This document shows positions 9,163-19,246 of a stretch of 64,000 nucleotides of DNA, piece by piece (position 1 is the first letter of the stretch; each line of letters starts with the position of its first letter). The DNA is from Streptococcus sp. LPB0220 (GTDB taxonomy: Bacteria; Bacillota; Bacilli; Lactobacillales; Streptococcaceae): positions 2,069,381 through 2,133,380 of the forward strand of contig NZ_CP044230.1 of the NCBI RefSeq assembly GCF_008727815.1, in the 5' to 3' direction. Position numbers and translations under genes: made by a program. The notes under the pieces were generated by a model. The model was given only the letters and a program-made list of their open reading frames with translations, searched no databases and was not told where the DNA came from.

Positions 9163-11238
9163 ATGTCTACATTTACTGCTTATTTAGATGACCAAGACCT
9201 CATTCGTATCCAAAAGGGAGAGGAGCATATCCTTCCTTTTTATTTGAAAACGAACCAAGGTCATCTTGCCTTAATCCCTGTCAAAACGTCAAGTGCAGCG
9301 ACTGACACAGGAGACTATTTCTTAAGCCCTATTCCACTTGAACTCGGAGAAGAGTACACCATCTACGATGCTGCTGGAAATTCTTCTATTCTCCACTATC
9401 GTCAAATTGTTCGAAAACCCATTTTTGATCAAACCTTCACCTATACTGGAGAGGATCTAGGAAGTTTCTACACACTACGTCAGACGCAATTTAAATTCTG
9501 GGCACCCATTTCGCAAGATGTGACCCTCCATATCGAAGATCAGGTCTATCCAATGCATCGTACAGAAAATGGGGTCTGGGAACTCGTACTCAAAGGGGAT
9601 TGGGAAGGAGCTGCCTACCACTATGAGTTCCGTGTCAATGGCCTAGAACGTCGGATCCACGATCCCTATGCTCTATCCTCTTTAGCAAACTCTGGAGATA
9701 GCCTCGTCGTCGACCGCAAGAAGATCACACGTCCTATCACACGTGCTGCTCGTCAACTCGACCCGACAGAAGCGCTCATCTATGAGATGAGCGTTCGGGA
9801 CTTCTCTGTCCAAAAAGAGGCCGGCTTTAAACACCCTGGTAAGTTTAAAGGGTTGACAGAATCGCCTCAACTCAATGGTCAAATCCTTGGATTTGATTAC
9901 CTTCAAAAACTGGGCATTACCCATGTACAGTTACTTCCTGTCTACGATTTCGGTAGTGTAGACGAAGAGGATCAATGGAAAGCCTACAACTGGGGTTATG
10001 ATCCTGTCCAATACAATGTTCCAGAAGGAAGCTATGCGAGTGACCCTAACGATCCTTATGCGCGAATCCTAGAGCTCCAAGACACCATTGACACCTATCA
10101 CCAGGCTAATCTGAGTGTCATCATGGATGTAGTCTACAATCACGTCTACCAGGCAGATGAGTATGCTTTTGAACAGATCGTTCCTGGTTATTTCTACCGT
10201 TATAATGCAGAGGGAGAGCGGACCAATGGAACCTTCTGTGGAAATGACGTGGCAAGTGAGCGTTCCATGGTGAGACACTATATCAAGCAATCCCTCAAAC
10301 AATGGGTTTCCCTCTACGGCTTTGATGGTTTCCGCTTTGACTTGATGGGAATCCTAGACATTCAAACCATGACAGAGATTGCAGAAGAACTCCGTGAAAT
10401 CTATCCTAACATCTATCTCTATGGGGAAGGGTGGAAGATGGATACCGGCCTCTCTGAAGATCAGCTCGCTCACCAGTATAACGCGAAACGATTACCAGCC
10501 TTTGGCTTTTTCAGTGATAACTTCCGGGATACGATCAAGAGAACACTTGTAGCCGGTCACCGTCGTGAGAGTCAACATCCCGCAAATGATTTTGCGAATA
10601 TTCTAACGGCGAATGTCGGGAAGCTAGGGCCTGCTCATTTCACCCAACCTCAACAAGCCATTCAGTACGTCGAATGCCACGACAATGCAACTGTTTTTGA
10701 TTATTTCCAACTTGAAAAGGAAGAGATTCGTCTAGAAGATCGAAAATCTCTCTCACGATTAGCTCTTCATTTAGTGTTACTAGCTCAAGGAGTGCCGTTT
10801 ATCCATGCTGGTCAAGAATTTTATCGCACAAAAGGGCTCGAAGACAACACCTATAACTTGCCAGATAGTCTCAACCAATTGGACTGGACATCCCTTCCAA
10901 AATGCCAAGAAGAACTTGCTTTTCTTGAAGAATTGATTGCTTATCGGAAATCACAGCCACTCCTTCGTTTGAAAAAAGGGCAAGAGATTCGCGACTACTG
11001 TGATGTCAAATGGTTGTCTGATCATCATTTAATCTACACGATTGAGAAAGATCGTGAAAAAATAACGATTCTTGTCAATATCGGTGATCAAGAACAGACC
11101 TATCAACATCTGAGTGATAGTCAGCTGTTATTTGCCTATCCTCATGCCAACCTAAAAACCCCTATTCCTAAAGGAAAGGAACTTTCTATTCCTGCCCATA
11201 GTTGGCTCCTTCTCCATGAAACTGAATCAACAAAATAA
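9163..11238 (+). CDS. pulA: Type I pullulanase (alpha-1,6 debranching), intracellular
   Basis: GH13 type I pullulanase, 691 aa, hydrolysing alpha-1,6 branches of imported dextrins. The type I signature YNWGYDP lies near residue 280. Catalytic regions follow in order: DVVYNH (about 325), GFRFDLMG with the nucleophile Asp (about 391), YGEGW with the general acid Glu (about 422) and ECHDN with the stabilising Asp (about 507). An N-terminal beta-sandwich (CBM48-like) precedes the barrel. There is no signal peptide or LPXTG anchor, unlike the large surface pullulanase SpuA/PulA of streptococci, so it should act inside the cell with MalP and MalQ. Its ribosome site is AGGAG; it ends in a shared terminator. 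Confidence 0.94.
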   Translation: MSTFTAYLDDQDLIRIQKGEEHILPFYLKTNQGHLALIPVKTSSAATDTGDYFLSPIPLELGEEYTIYDAAGNSSILHYRQIVRKPIFDQTFTYTGEDLGSFYTLRQTQFKFWAPISQDVTLHIEDQVYPMHRTENGVWELVLKGDWEGAAYHYEFRVNGLERRIHDPYALSSLANSGDSLVVDRKKITRPITRAARQLDPTEALIYEMSVRDFSVQKEAGFKHPGKFKGLTESPQLNGQILGFDYLQKLGITHVQLLPVYDFGSVDEEDQWKAYNWGYDPVQYNVPEGSYASDPNDPYARILELQDTIDTYHQANLSVIMDVVYNHVYQADEYAFEQIVPGYFYRYNAEGERTNGTFCGNDVASERSMVRHYIKQSLKQWVSLYGFDGFRFDLMGILDIQTMTEIAEELREIYPNIYLYGEGWKMDTGLSEDQLAHQYNAKRLPAFGFFSDNFRDTIKRTLVAGHRRESQHPANDFANILTANVGKLGPAHFTQPQQAIQYVECHDNATVFDYFQLEKEEIRLEDRKSLSRLALHLVLLAQGVPFIHAGQEFYRTKGLEDNTYNLPDSLNQLDWTSLPKCQEELAFLEELIAYRKSQPLLRLKKGQEIRDYCDVKWLSDHHLIYTIEKDREKITILVNIGDQEQTYQHLSDSQLLFAYPHANLKTPIPKGKELSIPAHSWLLLHETESTK

Positions 11239-11269
11239 AGGTCACCACAATGTGGTGACCTTTATTTTT
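11232..11269. terminator. Bidirectional terminator between pulA and the YitT gene
   Basis: A long stem AAAATAAAGGTCACCAC (11232-11248) pairs with GTGGTGACCTTTATTTT across a 3-base loop, with A/T runs on both sides. It serves both convergent genes; the pulA stop codon lies inside the stem. Confidence 0.9.
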
Positions 11270-12209
11270 ATTCTTCTGTTTCCACAAAGCGTCCAATGAT
11301 ATGAACGTTTTCTGAAATGGTGATAAAAGCCTGAGGATCAGCTTTTTTCATAATATATTTGAATTCATTAAACTCTGCACGCGTAATAACTGTCAGCAGA
11401 ACCGCTTTTTCCTGATGGTTATAGGTTCCTTCTGCATTGTGGATAATGGTTGCTCCACTATGCAATTTTTTATGGATCTTTTCAATAATGGCATCTGGCT
11501 GGCTCGTTACGATCATTGCCTGCATCCGTTTTTGCTTGGTAAAGACAGCATCCGTTACTCGACTCGATACGAAGATGGTAATCATAGAGTAAAGAGCATA
11601 CTTCCAACCAAAGGTCAGACCAGCGATCAACATAATGGTCCCATTGACCAAAAAGGAGATACTGCCGACATTCTTTCCTGTCCGTTTTCGAATCGTCAAA
11701 CTGACAATATCCGTTCCTCCACTGGAAATGTTGTTCCGAAGAGCAAAACCAATCCCTGTTCCCATGACAACCCCACCAAATAGGGCATTCATGATCGGAT
11801 CGTTGGTCAACGTAATCACTGGCACGAACTGAATAAAGAGGGAACTCATCGAAACCGTAATAAAGGTAAAGATGGTAAATTTATGGCCAATTTGATACCA
11901 AGCCACAATCATCAAAGGGATATTGATGGCATAAAAGGTCAAGGAAACTGGAATCGTAAAGCCAATAAAGCGTTGGCTCAGAACAGATAAAATCTGAGCT
12001 AGACCTGTTGCACCGCTGGAGTATACATGTCCTGGTTGAAAGAAGAAGTTGACGGCAATCGCTGATAGAAAACCATACAGCAAGGAAGCTGACACTTTTT
12101 CATCGTATTTCTCACGGGAGATGCTCTTCAGCACGCGCAATAATTTAATGTTATAAGCTAGTCGCCGCACATGATAGCGAAATAGCTTATGAAAGCGAAT
12201 TTTTTTCAT
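11268..12209 (-). CDS. YitT family membrane protein (DUF161/DUF2179)
   Basis: 313-aa membrane protein of the YitT family. It has five or so membrane spans between about residues 35 and 205 (for example FLSAIAVNFFFQPGHVYSSG and FALRNNISSGGTDIVSL) and a cytoplasmic DUF2179 domain at the C-terminus (about 215-305, VTSQPDAIIEKIHKKLHSGA onward). The function of the family is not known. The ATG at 12209 was chosen, with a weak GGA upstream; an in-frame TTG two codons earlier is the alternative. It lies downstream of aspS on the same strand after 75 bases. Confidence 0.88.
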   Translation of the reverse strand: MKKIRFHKLFRYHVRRLAYNIKLLRVLKSISREKYDEKVSASLLYGFLSAIAVNFFFQPGHVYSSGATGLAQILSVLSQRFIGFTIPVSLTFYAINIPLMIVAWYQIGHKFTIFTFITVSMSSLFIQFVPVITLTNDPIMNALFGGVVMGTGIGFALRNNISSGGTDIVSLTIRKRTGKNVGSISFLVNGTIMLIAGLTFGWKYALYSMITIFVSSRVTDAVFTKQKRMQAMIVTSQPDAIIEKIHKKLHSGATIIHNAEGTYNHQEKAVLLTVITRAEFNEFKYIMKKADPQAFITISENVHIIGRFVETEE

Positions 12210-12284
12210 TTTCAATCCATCGATTAGAAGAAAAGGAAAATCTTAGAGCAACTGATTCCTAGACTCTCCCTTTTCTCTCTTGTC

Positions 12285-14039
12285 CTATTCTTGCTCTGCT
12301 ACTTCTACTTGAAGATTTAACTCATCCAATTGCTTTTCAGAAACGACAGAAGGAGCTTGTGTCATTGGATCTGTCGCCTTGTTATTCTTAGGAAAGGCAA
12401 TGACTTCCCGAATATTATCTTCACCTGCAAGAAGCATCACGAAGCGGTCCAACCCAATCGCCAATCCTCCATGTGGTGGGAAACCATAATCCATTGCTTC
12501 CAACAAGAAACCAAATTGTTCATTGGCAGCTTCTTTTGTAAATCCAAGTGCCTTAAACATCCGTTCTTGTAAATCTTTATGATTAATCCGTAGGCTTCCT
12601 CCACCTAATTCATAGCCATTTAAGACGATATCATAGGCAATTGCTCGAACTTTTGAAAGATCACCTTCCAATTCATGCTCTGTTTCAGCTTGTGGAAGTG
12701 TAAATGGATGGTGAGCAGACATATAACGGCCTTCTTCTTCAGACCATTCAAACATTGGCCAATCCACTACCCAAAGGAAGTTGTATTGATTGTTGTCAAT
12801 CAAGTCAAGCTCTTTCGCAAGACGAACACGCAAAGCACCAAGCGTTGCATTGGCTACTTCAAGAGTATCTGCTACAAAGAGAACTAGATCCTTGTCTTCT
12901 AACTGTAAAGCAGCTGTCAAGTCACTTGTCAAGTCTGTCAAGAACTTCGCAACAGGACCATTCAAAGCACCTTCAGCATATTTCACCCAAGCAAGACCTT
13001 TTGCACCGTATTGTTTCGCAACTTCTGTTAATTTATCGATGTCTTTACGAGAGTAATGATCTGCTGCACCTTTGACAACAATCGCCTTAACTGCTGGAGC
13101 TTCTGAGAAGACTTTGAAGTCTACAGCCTTGACAAGCTCTGTCAAGTCTTGGAGCAACATGTCAAAACGTGTATCTGGTTTATCTGAACCATACAAGGCC
13201 ATAGCGTCATCATAATTCATCCGTGGGAATGGGAGTGTTACTTCAATTCCCTTGGTTTCTTTCATGACACGTGCAATCAAGCCTTCTGTGATATCCTGGA
13301 TTTCTTGATCACTCAAGAAAGAAGTTTCCAAGTCGACTTGTGTAAACTCAGGTTGACGGTCTCCCCGTAAATCCTCATCACGGAAACACTTCACGATTTG
13401 ATAATAGCGATCAAATCCAGCATTCATCAACAATTGTTTTGTAATCTGAGGACTTTGTGGAAGGGCATAGAAATGCCCCTTATTGACACGGGAAGGAACC
13501 AAATAGTCACGCGCTCCTTCTGGAGTTGACTTAGAAAGAAATGGTGTTTCCACATCAATAAATTCTAATTCATCCAAGTAATTGCGGATTGAATGGGTTA
13601 CTTTTGCACGAAGTTTGAGGTTTTCCAACATCTCAGGACGACGAAGGTCTAAGTAGCGGTAACGAAGACGAGTATCATCATTGGCTTCAATACCGTCCTT
13701 GATTTCAAATGGTGTTGTTTTTGCGGTATTGAGAACCGTAATAGTTTCTACCTTGAGTTCTACTGCTCCTGTAGGCAAGTTTGGATTAGCTTGTTCACGA
13801 GCTTCTACAAGACCTGTCACTTCTACAATATATTCACTACGGATGCTTTCGGCTGTAGCCATCACTTCTGCACTAACTGTTTCTGGATTGATCACCAATT
13901 GCATGATTCCTTCGCGGTCGCGTAGATCGATAAAGATCAAACCACCCAAGTCACGACGACGGCTAACCCATCCTTTCAAGGTAATACGAGTTCCAATGTG
14001 TTCTTCACGAACACGTCCAGCATACATTGAACGTTTCAT
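12285..14039 (-). CDS. aspS: Aspartyl-tRNA synthetase
   Basis: Class II aspartyl-tRNA synthetase, 584 aa, normal length. The N-terminal OB fold binds the anticodon (residues 1-110, with [20 protein letters not shown]). The catalytic core includes motif 2 ([18 protein letters not shown]) and the bacterial insertion domain. Motif 3 is [20 protein letters not shown] near the C-terminus. It charges tRNA-Asp. The start has GGAG 11 bases upstream and an extended -10 (TGG-TAAAAT) in the short gap before it. Confidence 0.98.
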   Translation of the reverse strand: MKRSMYAGRVREEHIGTRITLKGWVSRRRDLGGLIFIDLRDREGIMQLVINPETVSAEVMATAESIRSEYIVEVTGLVEAREQANPNLPTGAVELKVETITVLNTAKTTPFEIKDGIEANDDTRLRYRYLDLRRPEMLENLKLRAKVTHSIRNYLDELEFIDVETPFLSKSTPEGARDYLVPSRVNKGHFYALPQSPQITKQLLMNAGFDRYYQIVKCFRDEDLRGDRQPEFTQVDLETSFLSDQEIQDITEGLIARVMKETKGIEVTLPFPRMNYDDAMALYGSDKPDTRFDMLLQDLTELVKAVDFKVFSEAPAVKAIVVKGAADHYSRKDIDKLTEVAKQYGAKGLAWVKYAEGALNGPVAKFLTDLTSDLTAALQLEDKDLVLFVADTLEVANATLGALRVRLAKELDLIDNNQYNFLWVVDWPMFEWSEEEGRYMSAHHPFTLPQAETEHELEGDLSKVRAIAYDIVLNGYELGGGSLRINHKDLQERMFKALGFTKEAANEQFGFLLEAMDYGFPPHGGLAIGLDRFVMLLAGEDNIREVIAFPKNNKATDPMTQAPSVVSEKQLDELNLQVEVAEQE

Positions 14040-14136
14040 TTCTAATTAATCTCCAAACTAATATTCTTCCTTCTATTTTACCATAAAGACCAGCAGAAAG
14101 TGGCCTTTAGTTCAACTTTTTCAGTCACCAACTTCT

Positions 14137-14361
14137 TTAGTTATCGTGGCTCTCTTCTTTCTTTTTGGGATCATCGTAGAGAGTGGGTGCTAGCACCTTC
14201 ATTAAAGTCGCCGTCCCAAATCGCAAGACAGCTGCTGCTAGTCCAAAAATAGGGGATAGGTAGCGGAAAAAGAAATCTCCCCTAAGTACATAGGTCATGC
14301 CACCCACAATAAAAAAGATCACAATTCCCTGAACGATTGCGTAAAACCAAATTTTTTTCAC
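14137..14361 (-). CDS. Small two-span membrane protein of unknown function
   Basis: 74-aa protein, unrecognised. A GTG start at 14361 is supported by AAAGGAG six bases upstream; longer in-frame starts lack a ribosome site and would run into the DnaA-box region. Two hydrophobic segments (about residues 4-22 and 33-55) are followed by a charged tail DPKKKEESHDN, suggesting a small integral membrane protein with a cytoplasmic C-terminus. It lies 97 bases upstream of aspS on the same strand. The DNA directly before it carries four DnaA boxes, which is its most interesting aspect. No function is proposed. Confidence 0.7.
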   Translation of the reverse strand: MKKIWFYAIVQGIVIFFIVGGMTYVLRGDFFFRYLSPIFGLAAAVLRFGTATLMKVLAPTLYDDPKKKEESHDN

Positions 14362-14390
14362 ACTATTCTCCTTTTCACAAACCAGCTGAC

Positions 14391-14528
14391 TTATCCACTG
14401 TTTTTTATCACTTATCCACAAAAATGTGGATAACTTTCACCTTTTGCTCCCTCAAAAGAGGAAGTGTCATCAGCACCAGGACTTGTTTTCATCCATTTAC
14501 AAGGAAGTTTCCCACAGCCTGTGGATAA
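14391..14528. promoter_or_regulatory. Cluster of four DnaA boxes
   Basis: TTATCCACT at 14391-14399, TTATCCACA at 14412-14420, TGTGGATAA at 14425-14433 and TGTGGATAA at 14520-14528. Three match the 9-base DnaA consensus exactly on one strand or the other, and the middle two form an inverted pair 4 bases apart. The cluster sits in the gap between the dlt operon and the 74-aa membrane protein, about 49.5 kb from the origin end of the window. The remaining gap DNA (14529-14612) holds only an imperfect hairpin (about 14563-14600, AGGAT/ATCCT core) that may end dlt transcripts. Confidence 0.75.
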
Positions 14529-14612
14529 CTCTCTTGCTCGTTTGTGACTTTCTCGTCACTTTCCTCACAAATCAAGGAGCCAGGATTTGATCCTGCCCCC
14601 TTTGATCAAGCA

Positions 14613-15881
14613 TTATTTAAATTCGTCTGGTGTCCCTTTATATTGAGCCCAGTCTTTACTGAAGAAGCGATCATTTAGATGGTAAGTTGGTGCTTTTTCA
14701 GCCTTTGTGACAAAGGGATTGACCGCTTTATCAAAGGCTAGCCAACCATTCCATCCCATATGAATCGTATCTTCCATAAAGTAGGGCTGATCACCATCTT
14801 TAGAAAAGTCTGCAATATTGGTGAATCCTTGACTTTCCAATTGGTAACGAATCTTTTGAACAGCCTGTTCATATTTTTCTTGGCTCAAGCCTGTGTATTT
14901 CATCCATTTGGCATTAACTGGAGGAATGACAAAGATGACATTGGTCCGAGATTTAGCAAACTGGTCTAGAACCAATTGCAAGTCATTGTACTCAGGAGAT
15001 TGAACATAGGATTCGTTTTTTTGGAAACCTTTAAGTTTCTTCAACTTCATTTTTAAACGAGTATTGTAAAAATGATTGCTGATTCCAAGGTCGTTGTTAT
15101 TGGTTTTGACTTTTGCTTCAGCCGTTGCAATTTCTTCCAATTTCTCATATGAGAATTGATCTGGTAAATCTTGTAGACGTTTTTTGACCTTCTTATCGTA
15201 ATTCCCGTTTGTACGCGTTGCAAGATTACTAAATAAAGCATCTTCGCGTTGGACAAGGTGGGAAACAAGCTGGTTCAAAGACTGATCAAATCTGGAAATT
15301 TTCTTTCCTTGAGAAATGTTCGTTACAACACTTTGAAAGGCGACATTTGGATACTGTTGTAACAGACGCTTTGCAGCATACTGGGATGCAGCATCCTGTT
15401 GGTGATTGGCAATAAAGCTATTCAACTGATCGCTATTAAAGAATTGTTGAAAGGCAGAGGAATCATAGCCCTTCTTGGTGAACCATTGCGGAGAAACCAC
15501 ATAAACAGCTGTATTGTCCTTGAGTTCTGGCAAAATCTGTTGCATCCCAAAATACTGGTTCAAAGAAGCCGCACCACGTTCTCCTAAAAAGTAGGGTCTG
15601 TAATTGCGGTCATATTTTTCAGCCAAAACTGCTGGATGCACCACATCAAAACGCAACCACTCACTGGAGCCGAAATAAGGAACAAAGCGATGCTGTGGAT
15701 CAGAAAGTGCTTCTTGTTTCTTTGTACGACTCTTGAATCCTTCTGCATTCAAACTAACCGCAGCTTTTTTCTCTTCGGTATAGTTGTGCTTATGATTGAT
15801 TGGATAAAAGAATAATAAAGCTGCTACCATGAGGAGCGCGCAAAATACGGGCCCTAAAATCAGCCACAAACGCTTAAGCAT
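14613..15881 (-). CDS. dltD: D-alanyl-lipoteichoic acid biosynthesis protein DltD
   Basis: 422-aa membrane-anchored protein that acts outside the membrane in the last steps of D-alanylation of teichoic acids. There is an N-terminal membrane anchor (about residues 5-25, [20 protein letters not shown]). The SGNH/thioesterase-like domain shows FGSSEW with the candidate catalytic Ser near residue 73 and [10 protein letters not shown] with Asp/His near the C-terminus. It overlaps the end of dltC by eight bases and is last in dltXABCD. Confidence 0.96.
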   Translation of the reverse strand: MLKRLWLILGPVFCALLMVAALLFFYPINHKHNYTEEKKAAVSLNAEGFKSRTKKQEALSDPQHRFVPYFGSSEWLRFDVVHPAVLAEKYDRNYRPYFLGERGAASLNQYFGMQQILPELKDNTAVYVVSPQWFTKKGYDSSAFQQFFNSDQLNSFIANHQQDAASQYAAKRLLQQYPNVAFQSVVTNISQGKKISRFDQSLNQLVSHLVQREDALFSNLATRTNGNYDKKVKKRLQDLPDQFSYEKLEEIATAEAKVKTNNNDLGISNHFYNTRLKMKLKKLKGFQKNESYVQSPEYNDLQLVLDQFAKSRTNVIFVIPPVNAKWMKYTGLSQEKYEQAVQKIRYQLESQGFTNIADFSKDGDQPYFMEDTIHMGWNGWLAFDKAVNPFVTKAEKAPTYHLNDRFFSKDWAQYKGTPDEFK

Positions 15882-16113
15882 TCTGAAGCTCCGTTACACC
15901 TTCTACGATCTTGTTAGCAGTATTCCAATCATCGCGTCCAAATTCAGATACAGGAACACGGATGCCAAAGCGATTTTCCAATTCCACAATCAATTCGACT
16001 GTTCCCATACTATCAAGGACACCCGCATCAAAGAGATCCTCATCCATCATGTCTGAGACATCTTCCATAAACAATTCGTCAATAATTTCAATTACTTGTG
16101 ATTTTACATCCAT
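15874..16113 (-). CDS. dltC: D-alanyl carrier protein
   Basis: 79-aa acyl-carrier-like protein. The phosphopantetheine-attachment serine lies in [16 protein letters not shown] (Ser near residue 35). DltA loads D-alanine onto the arm and DltB/DltD pass it across the membrane. Length and acidic composition are typical. The start follows AAGGAG. It is 15 bases downstream of dltB. Confidence 0.97.
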   Translation of the reverse strand: MDVKSQVIEIIDELFMEDVSDMMDEDLFDAGVLDSMGTVELIVELENRFGIRVPVSEFGRDDWNTANKIVEGVTELQNA

Positions 16114-16128
16114 TTTTCTATTCTCCTT

Positions 16129-17382
16129 TTATTTCAATTTTGGAAACCATTGTTGATCCAAGAATCCTGAGAAAATCAGGAAGGACAGCATCACTGTGTT
16201 AAAGGTGATAAAGATCCCTAAAGCTTTGGTCCAACGATTGTCCGGTATAGGATCCAATCCTTTTGCTTTTCTTTCTTTATTGATGGTCTTTTTCTTGCGA
16301 ATCCAAGCATCATTGATGACCAGTCCAAGCCCATGGAAGAGCCCATAAGCGATGTAGTACCAGGTCACCCCGTGCCAGAAGCCCATAACCAACATATTGA
16401 TAATATAGGCAACATTTGAAGTGGTAATTCGGCTCTTGAATAATTTATTACGCATCAATACCATCACGAGACGCATAAAGACAAAATCACGGAACCAGAA
16501 AGATAAACTCATATGCCAACGATTCCAGAATTCCTTTAAGTCACGTGATTTAAAAGGACGATCAAAGTTGATGGGACTTTTAATCCCCATCAGATTAGAA
16601 GCTGCTAAAGCAAACATCGAATAACCCGCGAAGTCAAAGAAGAGGTCAAAGCCATAAACATACATGACTCCCAGCGTTCCGATATTGAAGAATCCACCTT
16701 GAGACAAGGCATAGGTCTGCACATGGCCTAACAATAAGTGGCCAAAAATATGAGCTAGGATAAATTTATAAAGGAAGCCATACATGATATACTTAACAGC
16801 TTGCTCCAACATATCCAATAATTCTTCACGCTCAGGAATGGTTTTATAATCCTCATTAAAACGCTTGAAACGATCAATCGGCCCACTTGAGAAGGTCGGC
16901 ATAAAGAGCATAAAGCGTAAGAATTCCCAAAGTGTGAATTCTTTCAAGACACCATCTCGCATTTCGATGATCATTCCGACAGCTCGGAAGGTTAAATACG
17001 AAATCCCTAAAAAACCAAACAAGGATTGGTGCCCATTCTTGATTGCTGGCTCTACCTTAACAAAGATCAGGGGCAAGACAGACAAGAAGGAATGAAGATA
17101 GAAAATCCACTTGTTGTCCGCTTTCTGACGATAGATTTTGTAGGAATACACAATCAAGATTTGCCAGACTACGTAAAAGAGCAGGGCATAAATTTGCTTG
17201 AGATTCGAACCTGTCAGCATCAAAATGATAAAGATCAGACTCACAAGTCCTTCATATACCGGAAATCTCTTTTTGAAAAAGAGGCCCACAAAGATCGGCA
17301 AAAAAGCTAGAATGAGGTAGATAAAATAGATCGGTGTTCCATAGTGTTCTAAATGAGGGAGCTGTTTCAAAAACTCGATCAT
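16129..17382 (-). CDS. dltB: D-alanyl transfer membrane protein DltB (MBOAT)
   Basis: 417-aa polytopic membrane protein of the MBOAT acyltransferase family that moves D-alanine from DltC across the membrane. The MBOAT segment [20 protein letters not shown] and the catalytic-His segment [15 protein letters not shown] are present. The start overlaps the dltA stop by four bases, so translation is coupled. Confidence 0.97.
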   Translation of the reverse strand: MIEFLKQLPHLEHYGTPIYFIYLILAFLPIFVGLFFKKRFPVYEGLVSLIFIILMLTGSNLKQIYALLFYVVWQILIVYSYKIYRQKADNKWIFYLHSFLSVLPLIFVKVEPAIKNGHQSLFGFLGISYLTFRAVGMIIEMRDGVLKEFTLWEFLRFMLFMPTFSSGPIDRFKRFNEDYKTIPEREELLDMLEQAVKYIMYGFLYKFILAHIFGHLLLGHVQTYALSQGGFFNIGTLGVMYVYGFDLFFDFAGYSMFALAASNLMGIKSPINFDRPFKSRDLKEFWNRWHMSLSFWFRDFVFMRLVMVLMRNKLFKSRITTSNVAYIINMLVMGFWHGVTWYYIAYGLFHGLGLVINDAWIRKKKTINKERKAKGLDPIPDNRWTKALGIFITFNTVMLSFLIFSGFLDQQWFPKLK

Positions 17383-18929
17383 CGGTTATTAACCTCGCTA
17401 ATCAACCCTTTGATGTCGATTTTCCCGTTTGGTGTTAATGGCAGGCTGTCACGATAGAGGAATTTTGAAGGCATCATATAAGACATCATGATGTTTTCTA
17501 AATCTTCCTTAATGGCTTTCGTGATATCAATTTCGCGCTCAAATTGTTCTTTGACACCCTCTTTTAAGATGACATAGGCCAAGAGATTTTGGACCTTGTG
17601 ATCTTTATTATAACGCGGTACTGCGACTGCTGAGTCAATATACTTCGATTTATTCAAGTTTTGAGAGACATCCTCTAGCTCGATACGATAACCGTTAAAC
17701 TTGATTTGGAAGTCCATCCGTCCACCGTAGAGAAGGAGGCCTTCATCCGTCATGGTTCCGACATCTCCTGTATGGTAGGCTGGAAGACCTTCAAATTCGA
17801 AGAAAGCTTCTGCTGTTTTCTCTGGATTATTCATATAACCTTTTGAAACGGCTGGGCCAGATACGATGATCTCCCCTTGCTCACCATTTGGCAATTTGTT
17901 TCCTGCCTCATCAATGATGAAGGTTGGAGAATCTTCTTTGGTGTAACCAATTGGCAGACGTTTCAAAGTAGCTAACATCTCATCTGTTACGGCTACAGCT
18001 GAAAGAGCTACAGTTGCCTCAGTTGGGCCGTAGGCATTGATGATGCGCGCATTTGGGAAACGCTCGCGCAATTTCTGAGCCGTTTTAACGGTCAACTCTT
18101 CCCCATCAAAATAGAAATGGGTGATACCTGGCATCTTTTCAGCATTGAAATCCTCAGACAACATGGCCATATCTGCGAAAGATGGTGTTGAAGTCCAGAT
18201 AGCAATCGGAAGAGAAAAGATGGTCGCAAAGAGTTGTTTGAAGTCTTGAGTGATAGCTGATGGAAGAGCAAAAAGCGTTCCTCCAAGAGCCAAGGTCGGT
18301 GCCCAGTACATGACAGACAAGTCAAAGGAATAGGGCGGTTGCGCCAACATTTGCGGACGCTCTGGCGTTGCAAATTCCTTGTCCGTAATCATCCAGTTGG
18401 TAAAGCTGAGCAAGTTATCGTGCGAAATTTGCACCCCTTTTGGTTTCCCAGTTGTCCCTGAGGTAAAGATGATGTAGTAGTTATCATCCCCTTTGACCGG
18501 ATGTTTCAAGTCATAGGCATGCTGAGCCGCATAAGCTTCACGCACTTGCTCCAAGGACATGATTGGAGCAGCTGGGTTTTCCAATGGAAATTCATTGATG
18601 GCAATAATCAAGCTTGGCTCTGCTACTTCAACAATGGCAGACACGCGCTCCAAGGCAGAGTGGCTATCAATTGGGATATAGGCATGGCCAGATTTTGTCA
18701 AGGCTACAAAGGTTGCTAACATTTCATACTCTTGTCCACCAAAGACCACTACAGGTGACTTTTCAGGAAGTCCCATTTGGTCAATGTAGGCAGCCAAGCT
18801 ATCTGAATCAGCCTTCAATTGGCCATAGGTATGTTCCTCACCAAGGACATTGTAAACCGGATAGTCTGGTTGTAGTTGCGCATAACGTTCAATTGTCTCG
18901 ATCATATCAGTAATTGGTTGGTTTGACAC
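17379..18929 (-). CDS. dltA: D-alanine--D-alanyl carrier protein ligase
   Basis: 516-aa cytoplasmic adenylation enzyme that activates D-alanine with ATP and loads it on DltC. The ATP-binding P-loop is [12 protein letters not shown] (about residues 153-164), with later motifs [10 protein letters not shown] and YHTGDVGTM, and the C-terminal catalytic lysine in [10 protein letters not shown]. It uses a GTG start behind AAAGGAG, 18 bases after the dltX stop. D-alanylation lowers surface negative charge and affects resistance to cationic peptides (known for the pathway). Confidence 0.97.
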   Translation of the reverse strand: MSNQPITDMIETIERYAQLQPDYPVYNVLGEEHTYGQLKADSDSLAAYIDQMGLPEKSPVVVFGGQEYEMLATFVALTKSGHAYIPIDSHSALERVSAIVEVAEPSLIIAINEFPLENPAAPIMSLEQVREAYAAQHAYDLKHPVKGDDNYYIIFTSGTTGKPKGVQISHDNLLSFTNWMITDKEFATPERPQMLAQPPYSFDLSVMYWAPTLALGGTLFALPSAITQDFKQLFATIFSLPIAIWTSTPSFADMAMLSEDFNAEKMPGITHFYFDGEELTVKTAQKLRERFPNARIINAYGPTEATVALSAVAVTDEMLATLKRLPIGYTKEDSPTFIIDEAGNKLPNGEQGEIIVSGPAVSKGYMNNPEKTAEAFFEFEGLPAYHTGDVGTMTDEGLLLYGGRMDFQIKFNGYRIELEDVSQNLNKSKYIDSAVAVPRYNKDHKVQNLLAYVILKEGVKEQFEREIDITKAIKEDLENIMMSYMMPSKFLYRDSLPLTPNGKIDIKGLISEVNNR

Positions 18930-18947
18930 GGCTAGGAGTCTCCTTTT

Positions 18948-19076
18948 CTAAAATTCGTTATAGATAAAGCCACCCTGACCTTGACCAAGGTAACTAAAGA
19001 AATAAAGTAGGGCTAGGAAAATGGCGAAATACAAGATCGTCTGCCCGATAAATTTATAAAGTGTTTTATGTTTCAT
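18948..19076 (-). CDS. dltX: DltX, small membrane protein of the dlt operon
   Basis: A 42-aa reading frame, ATG at 19076 and TAG at 18948-18950. It reads MKHKTLYKFIGQTILYFAIF then a hydrophobic span, and ends in the Gly/Gln-rich tail GQGQGGFIYNEF. This pattern, one membrane span plus a conserved C-terminal FIYNEF-like motif directly upstream of dltA, is diagnostic of DltX. DltX is thought to form part of the D-alanine transfer machinery on the outer membrane face. It is the first gene of the operon. Confidence 0.93.
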   Translation of the reverse strand: MKHKTLYKFIGQTILYFAIFLALLYFFSYLGQGQGGFIYNEF

Positions 19077-19109
19077 AAGTTTCACTCTTCATTTTGATTG
19101 TTACTCACT

Positions 19110-19178
19110 ATTTTACCATTTTTTATACCAAGTAAGCAATTTTAAACATAGTGAGAATGTGGTAGAAAACGTTATCAT
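19110..19178 (-). promoter_or_regulatory. dltXABCD promoter with upstream cre-like site
   Basis: Minus-strand promoter TTGCTT (19134-19139), 18 bases, TAAAAT (19110-19115), about 35 bases before dltX. An upstream element reading ATGATAACGTTTTCT on the minus strand (19164-19178) is one position off the catabolite responsive element consensus. No good CiaR repeat was found here, although the pneumococcal dlt operon is in the CiaR regulon. Confidence 0.65.
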
Positions 19179-19246
19179 TTCAGATCATTCAAGCCGTTTA
19201 ACGAAAGCATTTTTCTTTAATCAGTTTTTCTGATTGAAATCCTGTT

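Noticed and set aside
16544..16557. CACGTG-centred palindrome in dltB
   Set aside because: Flanks do not match the GTTTCACGTGAAAC parS core.
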